A stretch of 64,000 nt of DNA from positions 1 through 64,000 of the forward strand of contig WRAZ01000002.1 in the NCBI GenBank assembly GCA_009779925.1, read 5' to 3'. The DNA comes from Chitinivibrionia bacterium. Lineage in GTDB: Bacteria; Fibrobacterota; Chitinivibrionia; Chitinivibrionales; Chitinivibrionaceae. Below, piece after piece: positions 34,453 through 43,234 of the stretch. The notes under the pieces were generated by a model. It saw only the letters and a program-made list of their open reading frames with translations. It was not told the origin of the DNA and searched no databases. How positions within the stretch are numbered: the stretch's first letter is position 1; every line of letters starts with the position of its first letter. The position numbers and the translations under genes are program-made.

Positions 34453-35904
34453 CTATTGCCCTGAAGCAAGTTTATCCTTATATTTCAAACCGTTAGCCGT
34501 CAAGCGATATTTTTGCGAACGATGTTTAGGTTTTTCAGGGATAGTCATTTCAATTAAATTCAGTTTTAACGCCGGCTGAATATAGTTTGTGAAAAAATTA
34601 CTTCTGTTGTTGAGTTGCAAATTTGCTTGTATTTCGGCTCTGTCTTTTTCGTTGTTAAGCACTTTCAGCAGTTCTCTGACTTGGGGGGTGATTTGTATGG
34701 TATCTTGTATGGTATCTTGTATGGTATCTTGTATGGTATCTTGTATGGTATCTTGTATGGTATCTTGTGGTTTTTCTTCAAAAATTTGCGCGAAATTTCT
34801 TGCGAAAGCAACTTCCAAGCCGCCTTGACGAACATTAAAAATCGGCTCTGCAAGTCCGCTTTTTGTTGTTTCTTCGATTATTGTTAAAGTTCCTCTGCCC
34901 CACGCCTCAATATATCCCGCACGATAAAACATATCGGCAATTAAAGGGTTGCGCCTATATGAATCGTGATTTTTGCTCAAGTCCTCCACGCTTAATTTTT
35001 CTAGTTCGCCGGCGTTCCAAATCAAAACAGTCGAATCATAAACCCGTAAAGATATAGAAGAATTGCTCGTGTAATCTTTATGAATAAGCGCGTTCAGTAT
35101 CGCTTCACGAATTGCCTTGTCGGGAATTTCCAATGTCTCAACGCGTTGCATTCCTTGATAACTTACAGGAGACAAAAGATATTTTGACCTCAAATGGTTG
35201 ATAATTTCGTCGAACATCGTAAAAAGATTTCCCGAAATGTCGTCGTGAATAATAATGTCGGTGGAATCATTTCCTCTAAACCGTCCAATTTTGAAATTTG
35301 CGCATCTGAAAAAACGAATGGGCTTTTTTCCGAACAACAAAACTGCCGCTCTTGTAAGTTTTCCTGCTTCGGTAAGCAATTCAAGGTTTTGGAAAAGTTG
35401 CCTGATATTTTTGCTGTCGATACCGGTCGGAAGTCGATTATGTTGCATTGCCTGAAACACAAAACGCGATACCGTTTCTTCGTCAATGTCTTCAAAATCT
35501 GCATTATCCACGCCGATTTCATCCCAAGTAAGATTATTTGTTTTCAGTAAGAGTTTTTGGAGTTCGCCGCCTTTTAATTCTTGGGTCGTGCTACCGCTAC
35601 GGATATAAAATTTCCCGTGATAAGATAACGCCGATTTACTAGTCGGAACAGTAATTTTCACAACTTGCTTTCCGTTTACATTTTCTGCTTCCACTTTTGC
35701 GGCGACAACAAAAAATATCATAATTTTATTAGGTAAATCTTCTATAAGTTTTTCGCTGTTTTCAACCCCTACAACCTCGCCTTTGTCGTTTATGCCGATA
35801 TAAATCACCCCGCCGTCAGTGTTGGCAAACGCACACACGGTTTTAAGATACTCGTCTCTCCAAATTTCCTTGAATTCGACAGTTTGCGATTCTTGTAAGT
35901 TCAT
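34453..35904 (-). CDS. AlbA_2 (Schlafen-like) ATP-binding protein with QDTI repeat linker
   Basis: 483 residues. The N-terminus MNLQESQTVEFKEIWRDEYLKTVCAFANTDGGVIYIGINDKGEVVGV is the AlbA_2 domain (E-FK and DGGxIxIG motifs). Residues 250-385 contain an HATPase_c_4-like part (REAILNALIHKDY, WNAGEL, RNPLIADMFYRAGYIEAWGRG). A linker of six QDTI tetrapeptides follows, then a winged-helix tail (ITPQVRELLKVLNNEKDRAEIQANLQLNNRS). Proteins of this type are called transcriptional regulators or defence-associated; the function here is unknown. It is monogenic, between two intergenic regions. Confidence 0.8.
   Translation of the reverse strand: MNLQESQTVEFKEIWRDEYLKTVCAFANTDGGVIYIGINDKGEVVGVENSEKLIEDLPNKIMIFFVVAAKVEAENVNGKQVVKITVPTSKSALSYHGKFYIRSGSTTQELKGGELQKLLLKTNNLTWDEIGVDNADFEDIDEETVSRFVFQAMQHNRLPTGIDSKNIRQLFQNLELLTEAGKLTRAAVLLFGKKPIRFFRCANFKIGRFRGNDSTDIIIHDDISGNLFTMFDEIINHLRSKYLLSPVSYQGMQRVETLEIPDKAIREAILNALIHKDYTSNSSISLRVYDSTVLIWNAGELEKLSVEDLSKNHDSYRRNPLIADMFYRAGYIEAWGRGTLTIIEETTKSGLAEPIFNVRQGGLEVAFARNFAQIFEEKPQDTIQDTIQDTIQDTIQDTIQDTIQITPQVRELLKVLNNEKDRAEIQANLQLNNRSNFFTNYIQPALKLNLIEMTIPEKPKHRSQKYRLTANGLKYKDKLASGQ
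34696..34767. repeat. 12-bp tandem repeat x 6 encoding (QDTI)n
   Basis: Six exact TATGGTATCTTG units inside the 34453-35904 gene, keeping the frame (4 codons each). They lie at the junction between the ATPase-like part and the C-terminal winged helix. Confidence 0.9.
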
Positions 35905-36022
35905 ATTCTGTAGTTCCTTTTTGCTTGTAAAATACGTTGTTTTTTAGGTGGTTTTCGGAATTATTTTGATTTTTGGGTGAAATTTGTAATTTTGTTCTAA
36001 ACGCAGAACGAAATGCACAAAA

Positions 36023-36050
36023 ATAGGGAAGGTCTCAAGACCTTCCCTAT
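36023..36050 (-). terminator. Intrinsic terminator
   Basis: A 13-bp perfect stem ATAGGGAAGGTCT/AGACCTTCCCTAT with a 2-base gap at the tip, 58 bp past the stop of the 36108-37454 gene, followed by TTTTTG on the minus strand. Confidence 0.85.
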
Positions 36051-36107
36051 CTGGTTTGAATATCTGCTTGCCTTTTCAATCGTTGCTTGCAAAACTCCGA
36101 ACTATTT

Positions 36108-37454
36108 CTATTTTTTCACATTTTTCGCAACAAAATCCTTCAAAACCGTTTCCAAATTCGGAGTGCCGATTTCGTCCAAATCGTAGCCTATTTTTACGCA
36201 CGGCTTATTGATTTTTATGACGCGTTGCAAATCTATCGGAGTGGCAATAACAACTGTATCGCAATCAACCTTATCAATGGTTTCGGCAAGGTCGCTCATT
36301 TGTTTTTCGCCGTATCCCATAGCAGGCAGAAGCGTTCCGATATTCGGATATATTTCAAATGTTTCTTTGATTTTTCCGACTGCTACATTTCTCGGGTCAA
36401 TAAGCTCTTTTGCGCCAAAACGTTGCGCCGCTACTACGCCCGCGCCGATTTTCATTTCGCCGTGAGTTAGGGTCGGTCCGTCTTCAACCACCAATACGCG
36501 CTTATCTTTGATAAGTTCGGGTTTGTCCACTGTCAATGCCGAATTCGCGTCGATTACAACGGCTTTCGGGTTTACTTTTTTGATGTTTGCTTTTACAATT
36601 TCAACGTTTTCTTTTGTTGCGCTGTCAATTTTGTTAATAACGACAACGTCCGCCATTCTCAGCGACACCTCGCCGGGGTAATACGAAACTTCGTGCCCGG
36701 GACGATGCGGATCGGCAACGGCAACAATAAGGTCGGGTTGGAAAAACGAAAAGTCGTTGTTTCCGCCGTCCCACAAAACAACGTCGCAACCGCTCGGGTC
36801 GTTTTCCGCCGCGCGAAGTATTGCCTCGTAATCGACGCCCGCGTAAATCACATTTCCGCGACTGACATGCGGCTCGTATTCTTCCATTTCTTCGATTGTG
36901 CATTTGTTCTTTTTAAGGTCTTCCACTGTTGCAAATCTTTGAACTTTTTGCGCTTCCAAGTCTCCGTATGGCATCGGATGGCGCACAGCTATGACTTTCA
37001 GCCCCTGTTTCATTAAAACTTCGATAATTTTTCTTGAGGTTTGACTTTTGCCGCAACCCGTTCTTACCGCCAATACCGCAATAACAGGCTTAGTGCTTTT
37101 AATTGCGGTGTTTTTGTGTCCCATCATCGAGAAATCCGCGCCCGCCGCATTCACAAGCGCGCCAATATTCATAAGGTCTTTGTAATTTATATCGCTATAC
37201 GAAAATACGCACTCGTCAATGTTATTTTTTTTAATGAGTTCTTGCAATTCGTCCTGCGCAAAAATCGGAATTCCCTCAGGATATAACGTTCCCGCCAAAG
37301 AAGCAGGATACTTTCTGCCTGCAATATCAGGAATTTGCGCCGCCGTAAAAGCAACTACTTCGTATTTGTCATTATCGCGAAAAAACGTGTTGAAATTATG
37401 AAAATCTCTTCCCGCCGCTCCGATAATTATCACCTTTCTTTTTTGGTTTTTCAT
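36108..37454 (-). CDS. Cyclic 2,3-diphosphoglycerate synthetase-like P-loop protein
   Basis: 448 residues. It starts VIIIGAAGRDFHNFNTFFRDN, has a Rossmann-like N-terminal part (residues 8-130), then a P-loop variant PVIAVLAVRTGCGKSQTSRK and a GTPase-like core (VVLWDGGNNDFSFFQPDLIVAVADPHRPG, VVINKIDSA). This layout matches bacterial proteins annotated as cyclic 2,3-diphosphoglycerate synthetase (COG2403), which in methanogens makes the thermoprotectant cDPG. Whether bacterial members make cDPG is not established. It is monocistronic with an A/T-rich 257-bp upstream gap that shows nothing else clear. Confidence 0.7.
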   Translation of the reverse strand: MKNQKRKVIIIGAAGRDFHNFNTFFRDNDKYEVVAFTAAQIPDIAGRKYPASLAGTLYPEGIPIFAQDELQELIKKNNIDECVFSYSDINYKDLMNIGALVNAAGADFSMMGHKNTAIKSTKPVIAVLAVRTGCGKSQTSRKIIEVLMKQGLKVIAVRHPMPYGDLEAQKVQRFATVEDLKKNKCTIEEMEEYEPHVSRGNVIYAGVDYEAILRAAENDPSGCDVVLWDGGNNDFSFFQPDLIVAVADPHRPGHEVSYYPGEVSLRMADVVVINKIDSATKENVEIVKANIKKVNPKAVVIDANSALTVDKPELIKDKRVLVVEDGPTLTHGEMKIGAGVVAAQRFGAKELIDPRNVAVGKIKETFEIYPNIGTLLPAMGYGEKQMSDLAETIDKVDCDTVVIATPIDLQRVIKINKPCVKIGYDLDEIGTPNLETVLKDFVAKNVKK

Positions 37455-37711
37455 ACTAACCTTCCTCCTTTGATTTAGTCCTGTTTCGTATTCATAACGG
37501 AAACTTTGAAGTGAAAATAATTTTTGCGCAAAAACTGTGAGAAAAAAAATTAAAAAGAATAAAAAAAAATTTTTGAAAGATGGTTTGTCGCCCTTTTTAT
37601 TTATTTTTTACAATTTTATAGGGAAAAATTAAATTTACTCCACTTTGGTGCAGAAATAAATTATTTTATCTACTTAGGTTATATTAAAAACATATTAAAA
37701 AGGGAGGCTTT

Positions 37712-37873
37712 ATGGAACGCACTAAAAAAGAAGCTGTTGTCGGCGAAGCAAGTAGCAAGTTGGTTGCCGCAGCATTAAAGTCATTTGATTCACCTGCCAA
37801 AAACTCACAGCGTAGTGTTGCAACCACTATGAATTTAGGGTGCCGAACAAGTGTTCGCACAAGAATTAGGTAG
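37712..37873 (+). CDS. Possible 53-residue protein
   Basis: ATG at 37712 with AGGGAGG just upstream, and TTATATTAAA as a possible -10 region about 30 bp further up. The peptide is polar (ERTKKEAVVGEASSKLVAAALKSF) and ends in Arg-rich residues. It stops 10 bp before the next start. The good ribosome-binding site argues for translation; I recognise no family, and it may be the remains of a longer gene. Confidence 0.4.
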   Translation: MERTKKEAVVGEASSKLVAAALKSFDSPAKNSQRSVATTMNLGCRTSVRTRIR

Positions 37874-37883
37874 GCAGAAAACA

Positions 37884-38366
37884 ATGGCATTTAATTATGC
37901 AATATCAATAGACACTATAATATTAGCAATAACTGCAGTTGTATCTTTAGGAATGCTTTTTATAGCATATAGAGGCATAAGAGAACAAATACAGAATGCA
38001 GTCGGTAGCAAAGAAGACGTTTTCAAAGCAAGAAGATTAGAGCAACTTAAAATAGCCGTGTCCATAGAAGAGCAAATAGACAAAACTTCATCAAAACTGT
38101 CCGAATTTTCGTGGTTGATTGCTACCAGCGAAGAGAAAAACGATAATGATAAATTCTATCTTACAGACCTAATTGAGCGTTATTTATATGCAATAGACAC
38201 TTTATGCTACGCAATAAATAAAAACTATCTCGACAACGAGGACGACTGGAGAAATAAGTATAACGATAGAATTCGTGAGACAGTTCAAACATACGAGCAA
38301 TATTACGGAGAAACGTCCCCATATAAAAACACAAAAGATATTTACAGAAAATGGAATAATTCATAA
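37884..38366 (+). CDS. Single-pass membrane protein, DUF4760-like
   Basis: 160 residues from the ATG at 37884; the frame extends 11 codons upstream to a GTG but the hydrophobic segment begins right after the ATG. One transmembrane helix (residues 8-29, TIILAITAVVSLGMLFIAYRGI) is followed by a helical cytosolic domain (ARRLEQLKIAVSIEEQIDKTSSKLSEFSWLI, DLIERYLYAIDTLCYAI, YEQYYGETSPYKNTKDIYRKW). The layout resembles small DUF4760-type proteins of unknown role. The family call is tentative. Confidence 0.5.
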   Translation: MAFNYAISIDTIILAITAVVSLGMLFIAYRGIREQIQNAVGSKEDVFKARRLEQLKIAVSIEEQIDKTSSKLSEFSWLIATSEEKNDNDKFYLTDLIERYLYAIDTLCYAINKNYLDNEDDWRNKYNDRIRETVQTYEQYYGETSPYKNTKDIYRKWNNS

Positions 38367-38527
38367 TGTTAAAAATAAAATCAAAGAAAGTTATCTTTTT
38401 TTGTGATTTTTAGACATTTTCACCCTCAACCACCACTACAATAAATTATTTTACTTACGCGACAAGATATGGATTGTGAGATACTCTCACTCTTCATTGA
38501 TATTTTTTTATTCTTTTTTAGGATAAT

Positions 38528-38631
38528 CAGATAGCCTTTATGTGCTGTTCTGTTTATCTGATTTATTCCTATTTCAGTGAAAATAATTCATATTTTGTCG
38601 CAAAAATATAATTTGGGCAGAACAGCCATTG
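38528..38631 (+). repeat. Intergenic repeat element, copy A
   Basis: A hairpin-forming segment (CAGATA/TATCTG ends, 38528-38560) with CCTTTATG and TGCTGTTCTGT in its loop region, then about 50 bp, then TTTTGTCGCAAAAATATAAT and GGGCAGAACAGCCATT (38615-38630). The same succession occurs at 48197-48314 and 60032-60158, both in the opposite orientation. TATAAT directly before the GGGCAG box looks like a -10 element. The 427-bp gap 38367-38793 otherwise holds the sRNA-like segment listed next. Confidence 0.6.
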
Positions 38632-38730
38632 CTCCCGACGACATAAACCCTCGCGGCGTTTTCACCGAACTTTGGAACAGGTGGTATTGAATTTGAAGAA
38701 CAAAAAGGCAGGATTTCCTGCCTTTTTGTT
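38615..38730 (+). ncRNA. Candidate small RNA or gene remnant with its own promoter and terminator
   Basis: TATAAT ends seven bases before GGGCAGAACAGCC, and about 90 bases later an intrinsic terminator follows (stem AAAAAGGCAGGA/TCCTGCCTTTTT, 38702-38727, then GTTTG). The predicted transcript is about 115 nt. One frame reads GRTAIAPDDINPRGVFTELW and stops at TGA, which looks protein-like, so the alternative is the 3' end of a deleted coding gene. No ATG opens that frame. Confidence 0.35.
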
Positions 38731-38793
38731 TGTGGCAAAACGTATTTTTACACCCTGACACACACAATATACAAAAGGTGAAATGGTAAAAAT

Positions 38794-39939
38794 ATGCTTG
38801 AAACAGTAAAAAACGCTGAGTATCGTGATTGGTTGCACGATTTAAAAACACAAATCAAAACAGGACAGATAAAAGCGGCACTTTCGGTTAACAGTCAAAT
38901 GATTATGCTTTATTGGGATTTGGGCAAACAAATCTCGGAAAAACAAGAAAAAGCTAAATGGGGTAGCGGCTTTATTGAACAGTTAAGCAAGGATTTGCGA
39001 GAAGAATTTCCTGAAATGACGGGGTTTTCTCGGGCTAATATCTTCAGAATGAAGAAATTTTATGAGTTCTATTCTTCAGACAAATCTATCTCTCAACCTG
39101 TGAGACAAATTGAAGTCTCCTCTAAAAATCAATTTGTCGCACAAGTTGTGCGACAATTACAAGTCCCTGAAAACCAACAAGATATAAATGCAGAACAACC
39201 TGTTTACAAATTAGCGCTAATTCCGTGGGGACACAATGTAAGTCTTTTTGAAAAAGCCAAAGACATCAAAGAAGCGCTTTTCTATATCAACAAAACAATC
39301 GAAAATAACTGGAGCCGTTCGGTGCTTGAATACCAGATTGAAACAAATCTTTACGCAAGACAGGGCAAAGCCGTCTCTAATTTTAATTCGACATTGCCCG
39401 AACCGCAAAGCGACCTCGCCAACGAAATAATGAAAGACCCCTACAATTTCGATTTTTTGTGCTTGTCGGAAAAAGTGAAAGAAACAGACCTCGAAAAAGC
39501 GCTTGTTCAACATATTTCACAATTTTTGCCCGAATTAGGTATCGGATTTGCGTATATGGGACGGCAATTTTTGCTGAGAGTTGGTGAAAGCGACTATAAA
39601 ACAGACTTACTTTTTTATCACACGCGGCTAAGATGTTATGTTATTATAGAACTGAAGACCAAAAAATTTGAGCCGGAATACATAGGAAAACTGAATTTTT
39701 ATATTACGGCAGTTAATGAATTGATAAAAAACAACGAGGACAAGCCGACTATCGGAATACTTCTGTGCAAAAACAAAGATAATTACAAAGTAGAATTCTC
39801 ATTAAAAAGTATAAATAACCCTATTGGTGTAAGTTCTTTCGTATATACCGAACTGCCCGCCGACATAAAAGCGGTTTTACCCTCGGCGCAAGATTTACAG
39901 GACGAACTTTTGAATTTTGAAAAGGAACTAAAATGCTGA
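38794..39939 (+). CDS. PDDEXK nuclease domain protein, DUF1016 (YhcG) family
   Basis: 381 residues. N-terminal DUF1016_N part: IKAALSVNSQMIMLYWDLGKQISEKQEKAKWGSGFIEQLSKDLREEFPEMTGFSRANIFRMKKFYEFY, then a low-complexity bridge, then IPWGHNVSLFEKAKD and WSRSVLEYQIETNLYARQGKAVSNF. The C-terminal nuclease domain has GRQFLLRVGESDYKTDLLFYH then RCYVIIELKTKKFEPEYIGKLNFY, giving the D and ExK of a PD-(D/E)xK site. Relatives are linked to recombination and defence. The last codons overlap tsaD by seven bases. Confidence 0.9.
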   Translation: MLETVKNAEYRDWLHDLKTQIKTGQIKAALSVNSQMIMLYWDLGKQISEKQEKAKWGSGFIEQLSKDLREEFPEMTGFSRANIFRMKKFYEFYSSDKSISQPVRQIEVSSKNQFVAQVVRQLQVPENQQDINAEQPVYKLALIPWGHNVSLFEKAKDIKEALFYINKTIENNWSRSVLEYQIETNLYARQGKAVSNFNSTLPEPQSDLANEIMKDPYNFDFLCLSEKVKETDLEKALVQHISQFLPELGIGFAYMGRQFLLRVGESDYKTDLLFYHTRLRCYVIIELKTKKFEPEYIGKLNFYITAVNELIKNNEDKPTIGILLCKNKDNYKVEFSLKSINNPIGVSSFVYTELPADIKAVLPSAQDLQDELLNFEKELKC

Positions 39940-40931
39940 CACTCGGAATTGAAACTTCCTGCGACGAGACATCAATCGCCATAATAGACGACAACAAAAT
40001 ACTTGTCAATCTTATTTATACGCAAAAAGAACATTCGCGATTTGGCGGCGTTGTACCCGAAATCGCCTCTCGGGAGCATATTAAAAAAATCGGAGTTTTG
40101 TTCAAAAACGCGCTTGCCGACACAAATTTGCAAATTTCGGACTTGGATTTAATCGCTGTCGCCGATAGTCCCGGGCTTGCGGGAGCGCTTTTGGTCGGAA
40201 TTTCGTTTGCGCTCGGACTTCACACCGCCCACCCGCAAATTCCGATAACGGGCGTCAATCATTTGCAAGGGCATATTTGCTCCGTTTTGTTTGAAAATGA
40301 AATCGACTTTCCGTTTTTGGCAATCGTTTTAAGCGGAGGACATTCTTCTATTTACAAAGTATCAAACTTCGGCGAATACGAAATCATAGGACAAACAATC
40401 GACGACGCGGCAGGCGAAGCATTCGACAAAGTCGGAAAAATGCTCGGCTTTGAATACCCCGCGGGAAGACAAATCGAAGATACGGCTAAGTCATTCAACG
40501 GCAACGACTTAATAGACTTTCCCGTAGCCAAAATCCGCGACGGAAACAGCGCCGATTTTTCGTTCAGCGGACTTAAAACGGCGGTAAAATACGCGATAGA
40601 AAAAATCCCCTCCGAACAAATAGAAAGCGAAAAACCGCGAATTTGCAAGTCTTTTCAGAATGCGGTGATTGCCGCAATCGTGCATAAGTTAAAGATTGCC
40701 AGAACCTTAACAAAAATCGACAAGGTCGCTCTTTGCGGCGGTGTTGCTTGTAATAATGCAATTCGCGAGGCATTAAAGCAATCTTTGGGTGCGCATAACG
40801 TATTTTATCCGTCGAATGTTTTGTGTACCGACAATGCGGCGATGATTGCAAAAGCGGGAATGGAAAATTACAAACGCAAAATTTGGCACTATCCGTCAAT
40901 GACGCCGACGGTTGAAACAAGCAGAAAGTAG
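39933..40931 (+). CDS. tsaD: tRNA N6-threonylcarbamoyladenosine transferase TsaD
   Basis: 332 residues with the Kae1/TsaD features: MLTLGIETSCDETSIAIID start, FGGVVPEIASREHIKKI, the metal-binding HxxxH motif in GVNHLQGHICSV, AIVLSGGHSSIYKV, DDAAGEAFDKVGKMLG, FSFSGLKTAVKYAI, ALCGGVACNNAIREAL and DNAAMIAKAGM. It transfers the threonylcarbamoyl group to A37 of ANN-decoding tRNAs together with TsaB and TsaE. It is fused translationally to an upstream DUF1016 gene by a 7-bp overlap, an unusual coupling of an essential gene to an accessory one. Confidence 0.96.
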   Translation: MLTLGIETSCDETSIAIIDDNKILVNLIYTQKEHSRFGGVVPEIASREHIKKIGVLFKNALADTNLQISDLDLIAVADSPGLAGALLVGISFALGLHTAHPQIPITGVNHLQGHICSVLFENEIDFPFLAIVLSGGHSSIYKVSNFGEYEIIGQTIDDAAGEAFDKVGKMLGFEYPAGRQIEDTAKSFNGNDLIDFPVAKIRDGNSADFSFSGLKTAVKYAIEKIPSEQIESEKPRICKSFQNAVIAAIVHKLKIARTLTKIDKVALCGGVACNNAIREALKQSLGAHNVFYPSNVLCTDNAAMIAKAGMENYKRKIWHYPSMTPTVETSRK

Positions 40932-40939
40932 AGGAAAAA

Positions 40940-41089
40940 ATGCACGAGTTGTTTATGTTTTTTTGGGGAATGGCGATTATGGCTTTTTTTATCAGCATTG
41001 CAATCCACTTTTTGCGGATAGAGAAAACGCTCAGAAACATCTTCATTAAAACCGAGCTAAAAGTTAAACATTTCTTAGAAAACGGATAA
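40940..41089 (+). CDS. Small single-pass membrane protein
   Basis: 49 residues starting at the ATG at 40940, with AGAGG seven bases upstream and eight bases after the tsaD stop. Residues 4-26 are hydrophobic (LFMFFWGMAIMAFFISIAIHFL), followed by a basic amphipathic tail (RIEKTLRNIFIKTELKVKHFLENG). It ends one base before the stop of convergent rlmD. I recognise no family. Confidence 0.6.
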   Translation: MHELFMFFWGMAIMAFFISIAIHFLRIEKTLRNIFIKTELKVKHFLENG

Positions 41090-42241
41090 TTATCTCTCCA
41101 AAACAATCCCGCTTTCAATATGAAATGTATTCGGATAGCAATCAAAAACAGCTGTTTTGGTGATTTTATAGCCTGCTGATACAAAAAAGTTGCAGTCTCT
41201 TGCTTGTGTTGCAGGGTCGCAGGCTATGTAAATGATTTTTTTCGGCGCAATTTTTATTATTTCATCTATCATTCGTTTTTTAAGACCTATTCTTGGCGGG
41301 TCAACTATAATGCAGTCGGGGCTGTGATTACTTTCGCTAAGTACATAATCTTCCGCTTTGGAGGCAATCGCTTTTGCATTTGAAACGCCGTTTATTTCAA
41401 AGGTTTTTTGTGCGAGACGCGCCATATCCCGGTCGGTTTCGACAAGCGTAATGTTTTTTACTTTTTTACTGCAAAATACGGAAAAAAGTCCTACACCGCC
41501 GTAAAGGTCAAACAAATTTTCGCTGCCTTCTACCTGCTCTGCGCACCAATTTGCAAGAACGGGGGTCAAAAATCTGTTGGATTGGAAAAACGAGTTTCCG
41601 TTCACCTCAAATTCGTATTCGCCTACGCTTACCCGACCAACGCGCGCCCTATCGAGCGAACTCACAACTCCGTCTTTGGTGTCGATAGTAAAAATTGTTC
41701 GCGCTTTTGGCTTATTTGCATTTGCGTTTTTCAAAAATTCGTTGAGATTTTCGGTTAAAAGCGAACATTTGTCTATTTTTATAACATCGTGCGATCTTTT
41801 GGATTGAAAACCGATTTCTCCCGTTTTCTCATTTACGCTGAATTTTGCTCTTATTCGATAGCCCTTTTCGGCGTCAAAATACACTTTCGGTTCAGGAAAT
41901 TCGTAAATTTTCCCTGTCCTTTTAAGTGTACTTTCAAAAATTTCTTTTTTGCATTCTACTTGTGTCTCGTAGTCCATAAATTGCCAATCGCAACCGCCGC
42001 AAGTGCCGAATTTTGAGCAAAACGGCGTTCGGCGATGAGGAGACTTTTCCAAAATATTGCTCGCCGTAAATATAAGAATGCCGCTTACGTTTCGGGTAGC
42101 GTTGCATTGAGCGCTTTCTCCCGGCAAAAGCCCTTCGACAAAAACAACTCCGTGTTTCGTTCGCGAAAGCCCGAAACCGCCGAAAAGCATCTTTTCACAG
42201 GTTAATTTTATTTCTTTATAATAAATTTTCCACCCCACCAA
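41090..42241 (-). CDS. rlmD: RlmD/TrmA-family RNA m5U methyltransferase
   Basis: 383 residues. A TRAM-like N-terminus (EIKLTCEKMLFGGFGLSR, VVFVEGLLPGE) is followed by the [4Fe-4S] Cys motif FCSKFGTCGGCDWQ and a later Cys. The methylase core has FFQSNRFLTPVLANW, LFDLYGGVGLFS, IIVDPPRIGLKKRMID and the catalytic Cys in IIYIACDPATQARD. The family makes 5-methyluridine in 23S rRNA (U1939 or U747) or tRNA; the iron-sulfur motif favours RlmD or RlmC over TrmA. The start must be TTG 42241 or GTG 42238, inside the end of prmA, because the TRAM domain begins there. Confidence 0.85.
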   Translation of the reverse strand: MVGWKIYYKEIKLTCEKMLFGGFGLSRTKHGVVFVEGLLPGESAQCNATRNVSGILIFTASNILEKSPHRRTPFCSKFGTCGGCDWQFMDYETQVECKKEIFESTLKRTGKIYEFPEPKVYFDAEKGYRIRAKFSVNEKTGEIGFQSKRSHDVIKIDKCSLLTENLNEFLKNANANKPKARTIFTIDTKDGVVSSLDRARVGRVSVGEYEFEVNGNSFFQSNRFLTPVLANWCAEQVEGSENLFDLYGGVGLFSVFCSKKVKNITLVETDRDMARLAQKTFEINGVSNAKAIASKAEDYVLSESNHSPDCIIVDPPRIGLKKRMIDEIIKIAPKKIIYIACDPATQARDCNFFVSAGYKITKTAVFDCYPNTFHIESGIVLER

Positions 42242-43053
42242 TCATTTTCCGTTATTTCCTCAGCCAATTCAAAGCCGACTTTTTGTGCTTCTGCTATAAC
42301 TATGTCTCTTTCTTCAAGCAAAATTCCCGACCAAAGCAAAGTGCCGTTTTCTTGCGATAACATTCTGCAAACGGCTCTCAAAAGCGGCGCCGATTCGCTG
42401 CGTATCATATTCATAACTATTGTGTCAAACTTCGCCGAACCGCCAATTTTATCGACCGAACCGATAACAAATCGAATGTCAGCGCGCCCTTTGTTGTCCG
42501 CCAGATTTTCTTGCAGGTTATCGTAGCAGGTTTCATCTATTTCCAAACCCATAATGGATTTGTATCCTGCAATTTGCGCAACAAATGCCAAAACGCCTGA
42601 CCCTGTGCCAATGTCAAGCAACGATTTTGCCGCCGAATGTCCGCAAATAAGTTTTGCCGCAAGCCGAGTAGTTTCGTGATGTCCTGTTCCGAATGCCATT
42701 TGCGGTTCTATTTTTATCCAACTGTCGCCGTCTTCCAAGGGTGGCTTCAACCACTTCGGAGACACCCAAATATTATCGGCAATTTTGACGGGTTGCATTG
42801 TTTTGCGCCACTCTTCGTTCCAATCGCGGTTTTCCTGCTCGCAAACTTCGGAGGCGGTAGAATATTTTTTTATAACCTCGCCGCGAATATCGCTCGCTAT
42901 ATCTAAATCATCATAAAAAAATGTGATTTTCAGATTTTCGCCGATCTCTGTTTCGTTATATCCGACAAAATTTTCTTCGGTTATGCACTCCCCAAGGAGA
43001 TTTTCGAGTTCATTTGGCTCTATAATTACATCAAAGCTGAAACATTGTGCCAT
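42208..43053 (-). CDS. prmA: Ribosomal protein L11 methyltransferase PrmA
   Basis: 281 residues from the ATG at 43053, with GGAGG five bases upstream; an extension to 43122 lacks a site. Diagnostic segments are DWNEEWRKTMQPVKIADNIWVSPKW, IEPQMAFGTGHHETTRLAAKLI, motif I LLDIGTGSGVLAFVAQIAG, and VMNMIRSESAPLL in place of the usual NILAxxL substrate motif. It ends WWGGKFIIKK. PrmA trimethylates lysines and the N-terminus of L11. It overlaps rlmD by about 30 bases. Confidence 0.9.
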   Translation of the reverse strand: MAQCFSFDVIIEPNELENLLGECITEENFVGYNETEIGENLKITFFYDDLDIASDIRGEVIKKYSTASEVCEQENRDWNEEWRKTMQPVKIADNIWVSPKWLKPPLEDGDSWIKIEPQMAFGTGHHETTRLAAKLICGHSAAKSLLDIGTGSGVLAFVAQIAGYKSIMGLEIDETCYDNLQENLADNKGRADIRFVIGSVDKIGGSAKFDTIVMNMIRSESAPLLRAVCRMLSQENGTLLWSGILLEERDIVIAEAQKVGFELAEEITENDWWGGKFIIKK

Positions 43054-43234
43054 AAAATCCTCCATACATTCAAAGCGTTTTTTACAATAAGTGTCCTCTA
43101 ATTCTATTATAAGAATACACACATTTTTGGACTTTTGCCGTTATTTTCGATATTGAGACGAATTTTATTAAAACAAATGCTCGGCATTTAGTATTTTAAC
43201 TGCTCACAATACGATATTTTCTGAAAGGAAACCT

